Assembly (NCBI GenBank): GCA_028291705.1
Contig: JAQGNS010000466.1
Coordinates: 1 to 35,475, forward strand
From: Nevskia sp.
Lineage (GTDB): Bacteria; Pseudomonadota; Gammaproteobacteria; Nevskiales; Nevskiaceae
Length of the DNA stretch: 35,475 nucleotides
Direction of reading: 5' to 3'
A program made the translations under genes and the position numbers. The notes under the pieces are model-generated. The model ran no database searches. It saw only the letters and a list, made by a program, of their open reading frames with translations, and was not told where the DNA came from. Below are positions 31,363 to 35,475 of the stretch, in pieces; position 1 is the first letter of the stretch, and every line of letters starts with the position of its first letter.

Positions 31363-34068
31363 TCAGGCGACCAACCCCAGCCGACGCCCGATAATTGCAG
31401 CTTCGACGCGGTTCGAGGCATGTAGCTTGGCATTGATATTTCGAAGATGAGTCCGCACGGTGGATTCGGAAACAAAAAGGCGTTCAGCCATTGCCTCGTT
31501 CAAGAAGCCCTGCGCGGCCATATTAAGAACCTTTAGTTCCTTCTGGGTCAGTGGGCTATCGAGCACCAAAGGCGCTGCTTTGGTATGGGACAAGTCCGGG
31601 CTGGAGATCATGTGCCTGAAGCTACTGGCCGGCGTATCCGTCGCGCCGTTCGGGTCTTCTCCTCTCCTTAGTCTCAGCTCGACGAGCATGCCGCAGACCA
31701 TTGCGCCTTCTTCTAGGAAGATTCTTCTAAATCCTTCTCCCTGGGCTATATGCTGGGCACGAGACATGATGCGGAGTCCTTCCACGCGCTCACCACTACA
31801 ATATAGCGCTTCAGCAAGAAGAATGCGGAGCTTCAGCGCCCGCCTGGCGCGCAGTGATCGTTGCGCCTCTGCCAGATTTGATCGCAAGCCGGAGATAGCA
31901 TTTGTGGCTGCTCCAGTGCGTATCATCCAACGAAATTTCACAATTTCCGGAGTCAAGATATCGTTGGCTGTGAACCATAGCGTCTCCAGCTTGACCGCCT
32001 CCGGTCCCACGTCGCCAAGGATACGTTTCGCATGCAGCAACTGCTCACTGGCGCCCGTGGGATCGTTGCGCGACAGGTAAAGCGTCGACCGCTCCAGGCG
32101 TGCACTAGCGACCACTCTCGGCAGAATCAAACGATGACCCGATGCCTCCAACTCGTCAAGGGAGTGCAAGGCGAGGTCGTAGTCTCCCTTGTTCGATGCG
32201 ATTCGCGAGCGAATGACATGCGCCGAGATCAGCGTGTCCGGAAAATCAGCCCCTTGAACGAGTGAAGCGTTGGCGAAGAGCAGTCGCTCGGCCGCGTCAC
32301 AGTGGTCGCACTCGTACAGAAGTTCGGCAATATGAATAGCCGGCACAGCACTCCCGGTCCATGGCGTTTCAGGGGCCGTATTCTGAATCCAATTCGCAGG
32401 ACTGAGGCGTGACAATGCGCGCTTCAAATGCCCCGTCATGAGATCCGTTAGCGACTCGGTCGAATCGGCCAAAGTGATGCCCGTCTCATTCGACGAAACC
32501 GCGGCCGGGCCCATCAGCCTGAAGCTGTTCCGAGATTCGTCGTGAAAGCCGAGAATGGCACTAGTTCGGCCTAGCACCTCATAGAGCATGCTTCTAGTGA
32601 AGCTCGGCTCCACAGGTATTTGATTCAAAGCCCGAATGCTGAGATCGTATGCCTCCTTGACACGGTCCATTCTTGCCAAGAGCATGGGACGCAGGGTCCG
32701 TAGTTGCGCTGCTGGTTCTGCGGGCAACGCGGCATCATCGATGTCTGCAATTGCGCTTAGCGCCTCACCGGGGCCCCGTATAAAGCTGATGCACCAGGCG
32801 CGAATCAGCCGCAGTCTTGGATTGTCCTGAAGTTCTTTCTGAGGTAGTTGATCTAGCCAACCCCCCAACATACGAAAGTGGCCCTGGCTGAGTAGAGCAT
32901 CGACATTGGAAATGATCAGGTGAACGGCGATGTCGGTCGCCCCGGCACTTAGCGCGTGGCCGACGGCGGAAATAGGCTGGCCTGAGCCAAGATACGCCTC
33001 CGTTGCCCGTCGGTGAATGTGCGGAAGCTCTGCCGCAAAGCACCTCTTTAGCTCCGTTTGCAGAAAGTCTCGGAACAGACCATGAAAGCGGAACAGACCA
33101 GCCTTCCCACGTACGGCCTGCAGAAAGAGGTTCCTTTGTGCGATCTGATTCAGTATCTCCCCACTGTTGCGGACTTCACACACGGCATCGCACAGGGCAG
33201 GACTGAGTTCATCGAGAATGCTACTACGCAATATGAAGTCGCGCAGGTCGCCCGGCAGCGCTGCCACGACGTCCTCCGCGAAATATGAGGCGATGGCGGT
33301 GTTCGATCCGGAAAAATTGGCAAGGAAGCGCACCGGATCATATCGCCGTTCCAAAGCGAGGGACGCAAGCCAAAGCGCGGCGGGCCATCCCTCGGTGCAA
33401 TCAAGCAGCTTTTCAATCTGGTTCTGGCTCAGCGGCAGACGACGCCTCCGGATTAGATAATCACATGCCTCCGATGTATTGAAGCGCAGTGCGTCGGAAT
33501 CAACTTCCGCAATCCCGCCCTTGTCGCGCAGACGGGAAAAACCTACTTCAGGAACGTTACGAGCGCCGGCAATGATCCGGACATTTTGCGGAATAACCTC
33601 CAGGCCCCGGCTCATCAGGCCGATCACGATGGGATCTCGCAAGGTATCGAGATCGTCGAAGAAGATGTTGAGCGGGCCATCGAGCGCGTTGAGTCGATAC
33701 ACGATCCATAGAGATAATTCCGCGCTGCGCTCCGGTGGAGGTGTTGGTCCGCCCGGCAAGACCTCATAGAGTGCCGCAGCAAAGCTGGATAGGAAGCGTG
33801 AGGCGTCGTTGTCAGCATCGCTGAGCGGCAACCAAATGTTCTTGACCCCCCGCAACTCCTCGCTATCCCAGAGTTGTCGCATCAGCGTGGTTTTGCCGAA
33901 TCCAGCCGGGGCATGCACCAGCACCACGTTTCTGGCAGCCGCATAAATATGCGCGAGAATCTCGCGCCGCGGTATGTCGAACGGCGAGATAAGCGGCGGC
34001 GTAACCATCGCGTTGTTGAAGCGCGGCTTCAGTTGCGGCCCGTCAACTGCCGTCGTCATGCCGGTCAT
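31363..34068 (-). CDS. MalT-type STAND LuxR family transcriptional regulator
   Basis: This 901-residue protein is similar in size to MalT. The N-terminal ATPase has P-loop APAGFGKTT (about 53-61) and Walker B LNIFFDDLD (about 133-141), followed by a helical repeat region and a C-terminal LuxR HTH (about 840-900, LTQKELKVLNMAAQGFLNEAMAERLFVSESTVRTHL). Such regulators activate transcription when ATP and an inducer are bound. They differ from regulators 1-4, whose DNA-binding domain is an N-terminal winged helix. The gene lies 21 bp behind the DHH gene on the same strand. There is no clear SD at 34068; ATG 34059 is an alternative. Confidence 0.92.
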   Translation of the reverse strand: MTGMTTAVDGPQLKPRFNNAMVTPPLISPFDIPRREILAHIYAAARNVVLVHAPAGFGKTTLMRQLWDSEELRGVKNIWLPLSDADNDASRFLSSFAAALYEVLPGGPTPPPERSAELSLWIVYRLNALDGPLNIFFDDLDTLRDPIVIGLMSRGLEVIPQNVRIIAGARNVPEVGFSRLRDKGGIAEVDSDALRFNTSEACDYLIRRRRLPLSQNQIEKLLDCTEGWPAALWLASLALERRYDPVRFLANFSGSNTAIASYFAEDVVAALPGDLRDFILRSSILDELSPALCDAVCEVRNSGEILNQIAQRNLFLQAVRGKAGLFRFHGLFRDFLQTELKRCFAAELPHIHRRATEAYLGSGQPISAVGHALSAGATDIAVHLIISNVDALLSQGHFRMLGGWLDQLPQKELQDNPRLRLIRAWCISFIRGPGEALSAIADIDDAALPAEPAAQLRTLRPMLLARMDRVKEAYDLSIRALNQIPVEPSFTRSMLYEVLGRTSAILGFHDESRNSFRLMGPAAVSSNETGITLADSTESLTDLMTGHLKRALSRLSPANWIQNTAPETPWTGSAVPAIHIAELLYECDHCDAAERLLFANASLVQGADFPDTLISAHVIRSRIASNKGDYDLALHSLDELEASGHRLILPRVVASARLERSTLYLSRNDPTGASEQLLHAKRILGDVGPEAVKLETLWFTANDILTPEIVKFRWMIRTGAATNAISGLRSNLAEAQRSLRARRALKLRILLAEALYCSGERVEGLRIMSRAQHIAQGEGFRRIFLEEGAMVCGMLVELRLRRGEDPNGATDTPASSFRHMISSPDLSHTKAAPLVLDSPLTQKELKVLNMAAQGFLNEAMAERLFVSESTVRTHLRNINAKLHASNRVEAAIIGRRLGLVA

Positions 34069-34089
34069 GGCGAAGAGCGTCCCGAAAAG

Positions 34090-35055
34090 TCAGGCGTACT
34101 GACGATAGAAGGCCGAGGCGAATTCTCCAAGGCGCTCCGCAGGCAAGTGGTTGATCCCGGCTGCCGCCGCTCTGCCGCCCCCGGTGGGAAATCCCCGGCA
34201 TAGTTGGTCGGCCCCCGTCTTCCGGTTAAGTGGGGCGCGAACGCTGACCAATAAACCGCCGTTTGCCTTCTCGGTCAGCACGGCGTGTGCCCGGTCTGGG
34301 TGCTGGTTCGCCAAATCGTTGCTATACACACCGCTGACACGTCGCGCCCAAGCTTGCTCCGGCAGCATCAGTAGAGCGGCGCGCTCGGTGGAACCGGTCT
34401 TCGGTTTAATTGCGGCCGCGTAGGCCATATCGGACCGATAGCCGTCCGCCAGCCTTTGGAAATGTTGCCGGCCTTCTACGATGAAATCAAATGGACTGGT
34501 ATAGACGCTGACCAGTTCGAATAGCTTGTCGGGCGGAAAGTGCAGGTCTTCGATGCGCTCACCATATCCGTTGTAGTTAAGGTATGTGCCAAGCGCCTCG
34601 AGCTGCCGCAATCCTGGTTCGCCAATTGACAGCCCCGTGGCCAGAGTTTCAGCGCTACGAGTGAGATTGTCTCCGAACGCACCTACCACTGCCCAGCCGA
34701 CGTAGCGGTTTCTTAGGCGGCCGTTTATCAAGAGGCTGGTACACACATCGGGCGCTTCGTTGAGAACGGCTTCAAGACGGCTATTTTTTGGAATTTCACC
34801 GGAAAAGTGATGATCGACATAGAGAACGTTGGCTCCGGCATCGATGATTCGCTGTAGCGCCAAGCGATTTTTGTCAAGGGATATATCCAGTACGGTGATT
34901 CGATCGCCGGGCCCTGCAGATGTAAGTTGTTCGAGCAGGTTGATGTCGCGCTTCACCCCGGTTACAAGCTGGGCGTTCCTGGGCTCCGCCAATCGGAGCT
35001 GTGTCAAGGCGCAGATGCCGTCTGCATCGCCGTTGAAAACGTCAATATCTGTCAT
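34090..35055 (-). CDS. DHH family phosphoesterase
   Basis: This 321-residue DHH-DHHA1 protein has DVFNGDADGICAL (motif I, metal-binding Asp residues), TVLDISLDKN, LYVDHHFSG (the DHH motif) and a C-terminal GGGRAAAAGI typical of DHHA1. It should hydrolyse phosphodiester or pyrophosphate bonds, for example in short nucleotides; the substrate is not known. I place the start at ATG 35055 (AGGAGA 7 nt upstream), one base after the sat stop; the track start at 35211 overlaps sat. Close coupling to sat suggests a role near adenylylsulfate metabolism, which is inference. Confidence 0.9.
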   Translation of the reverse strand: MTDIDVFNGDADGICALTQLRLAEPRNAQLVTGVKRDINLLEQLTSAGPGDRITVLDISLDKNRLALQRIIDAGANVLYVDHHFSGEIPKNSRLEAVLNEAPDVCTSLLINGRLRNRYVGWAVVGAFGDNLTRSAETLATGLSIGEPGLRQLEALGTYLNYNGYGERIEDLHFPPDKLFELVSVYTSPFDFIVEGRQHFQRLADGYRSDMAYAAAIKPKTGSTERAALLMLPEQAWARRVSGVYSNDLANQHPDRAHAVLTEKANGGLLVSVRAPLNRKTGADQLCRGFPTGGGRAAAAGINHLPAERLGEFASAFYRQYA

Positions 35056-35056
35056 T

Positions 35057-35475
35057 TCAATTCTCCTGTTCCTGGTAGTACCCCATGAGGATCTTCGCCA
35101 CTTCCGGCCTGGAGAATTCCGGCGGCGGGGCCTGCCCCGCACCGAGCATCTGCCGGACCTTGGTGCCGGAGAGGTTGATGAAGTCCTCCGGGGCATGGTC
35201 CGGCGCTTCACGCATCATCACCACGCGATCCAGCTTCTTGCTGTAAGCGGTGTTGTCGGCGCGGAAGATCTCGATCTTGAGGGCATCTTTGGGGACGCTG
35301 GTGTCGAAGATGGTCTGGGCATCGAACGGCCCGTAGTAGTCGCCGACGCCGGCATGGTCTCTTCCGACGATGAAGTAGTTGGCACCCATGTTCTGGCGGA
35401 AGATGGCGTGCAGCACGGCTTCGCGGGGACCGGCGTAGAGCATGTCGAAGCCGTAGCCGGCGATCATCACGGTAT
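35057..35475 (-). CDS. sat: Sulfate adenylyltransferase (ATP sulfurylase), C-terminal part
   Basis: The frame is open to the window edge, so only about 138 C-terminal residues are present. It contains GANYFIVGRDHAGVGDYYGPFDAQ (nucleotide-binding GRDHAG block), then NLSGTKVRQMLGAG and PPPEFSRPEVAKIL, the usual end of Sat-type (homo-oligomeric) ATP sulfurylase. The enzyme interconverts sulfate plus ATP with adenylylsulfate plus pyrophosphate. In sulfur oxidisers it runs toward ATP; in assimilation the reverse. It precedes the DHH gene with 1-bp spacing. Confidence 0.95.
   Translation of the reverse strand, partial: TVMIAGYGFDMLYAGPREAVLHAIFRQNMGANYFIVGRDHAGVGDYYGPFDAQTIFDTSVPKDALKIEIFRADNTAYSKKLDRVVMMREAPDHAPEDFINLSGTKVRQMLGAGQAPPPEFSRPEVAKILMGYYQEQEN

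Noticed and set aside
1-35475. Search for CRISPR arrays, tRNA or rRNA genes and complete insertion sequences
   Set aside because: No regularly spaced identical repeats with spacers, no cloverleaf-like or rRNA sequence, and no DDE transposase with terminal repeats were seen by eye. The only long repeat is the regulator duplication.

Overview
The window is GC-rich DNA, apparently chromosomal, most like a beta- or gammaproteobacterium. The Gram-negative cell plan shows in an outer-membrane porin, a periplasmic lipoprotein and a tripartite efflux pump. The right edge holds the C-terminal end of a Sat-type ATP sulfurylase followed by a DHH phosphoesterase; that pairing would suit a sulfur-metabolising lineage, but this is inference. 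No rRNA, tRNA, CRISPR array or complete transposon was seen.

Layout. 1-3001: a minus-strand operon (pirin, DoxX, NmrA-like protein cut by the window edge) with a divergent LysR regulator. 3215-4892: two tandem acetoacetate-decarboxylase-family genes. 5069-8002: regulator 1. 8517-14286: a six-gene operon (isochorismatase-like hydrolase, XapX, amidohydrolase, DoxX, two-module VOC protein, alginate-export-type porin). 14377-17262: regulator 2. 17753-22732: an mdtNOP-like efflux operon led by a small membrane protein and a YtcA-type lipoprotein. 22858-29066: regulators 3 and 4, a tandem duplication that also copied the 3' end of the efflux outer-membrane gene. 29067-29811: a gene-poor stretch that I interpret as holding a small RNA (minus strand) and a 37-codon ORF (plus strand). 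29812-31247: a disturbed, partly AT-rich segment with a possible TnsA-like remnant and a norE-type oxidase subunit III gene. 31363-35475: a MalT/LuxR-type regulator, the DHH protein and Sat.

Regulators 1-4 share one plan: an OmpR-type winged helix, a STAND/NB-ARC-like ATPase and a long helical TPR-like C-terminus of about 960-980 residues. The main discovery is a shared promoter design that I found six times in this window. It has two or three TAA(C)-type half-sites at exact 10-bp spacing, ending TAACrYGC, then 19-20 bp, then a TAnnnT -10 box. Copies sit upstream of the decarboxylase pair, regulator 1, the hydrolase-to-porin operon, the efflux operon, the candidate small RNA and the 37-codon ORF. 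I infer that the region is a self-contained regulon in which one or more of these regulators activate catabolic or detoxification enzymes, a porin, an efflux pump and a small RNA carrying two anti-Shine-Dalgarno-like CU-rich strands. The inducing ligand cannot be read from the sequence.
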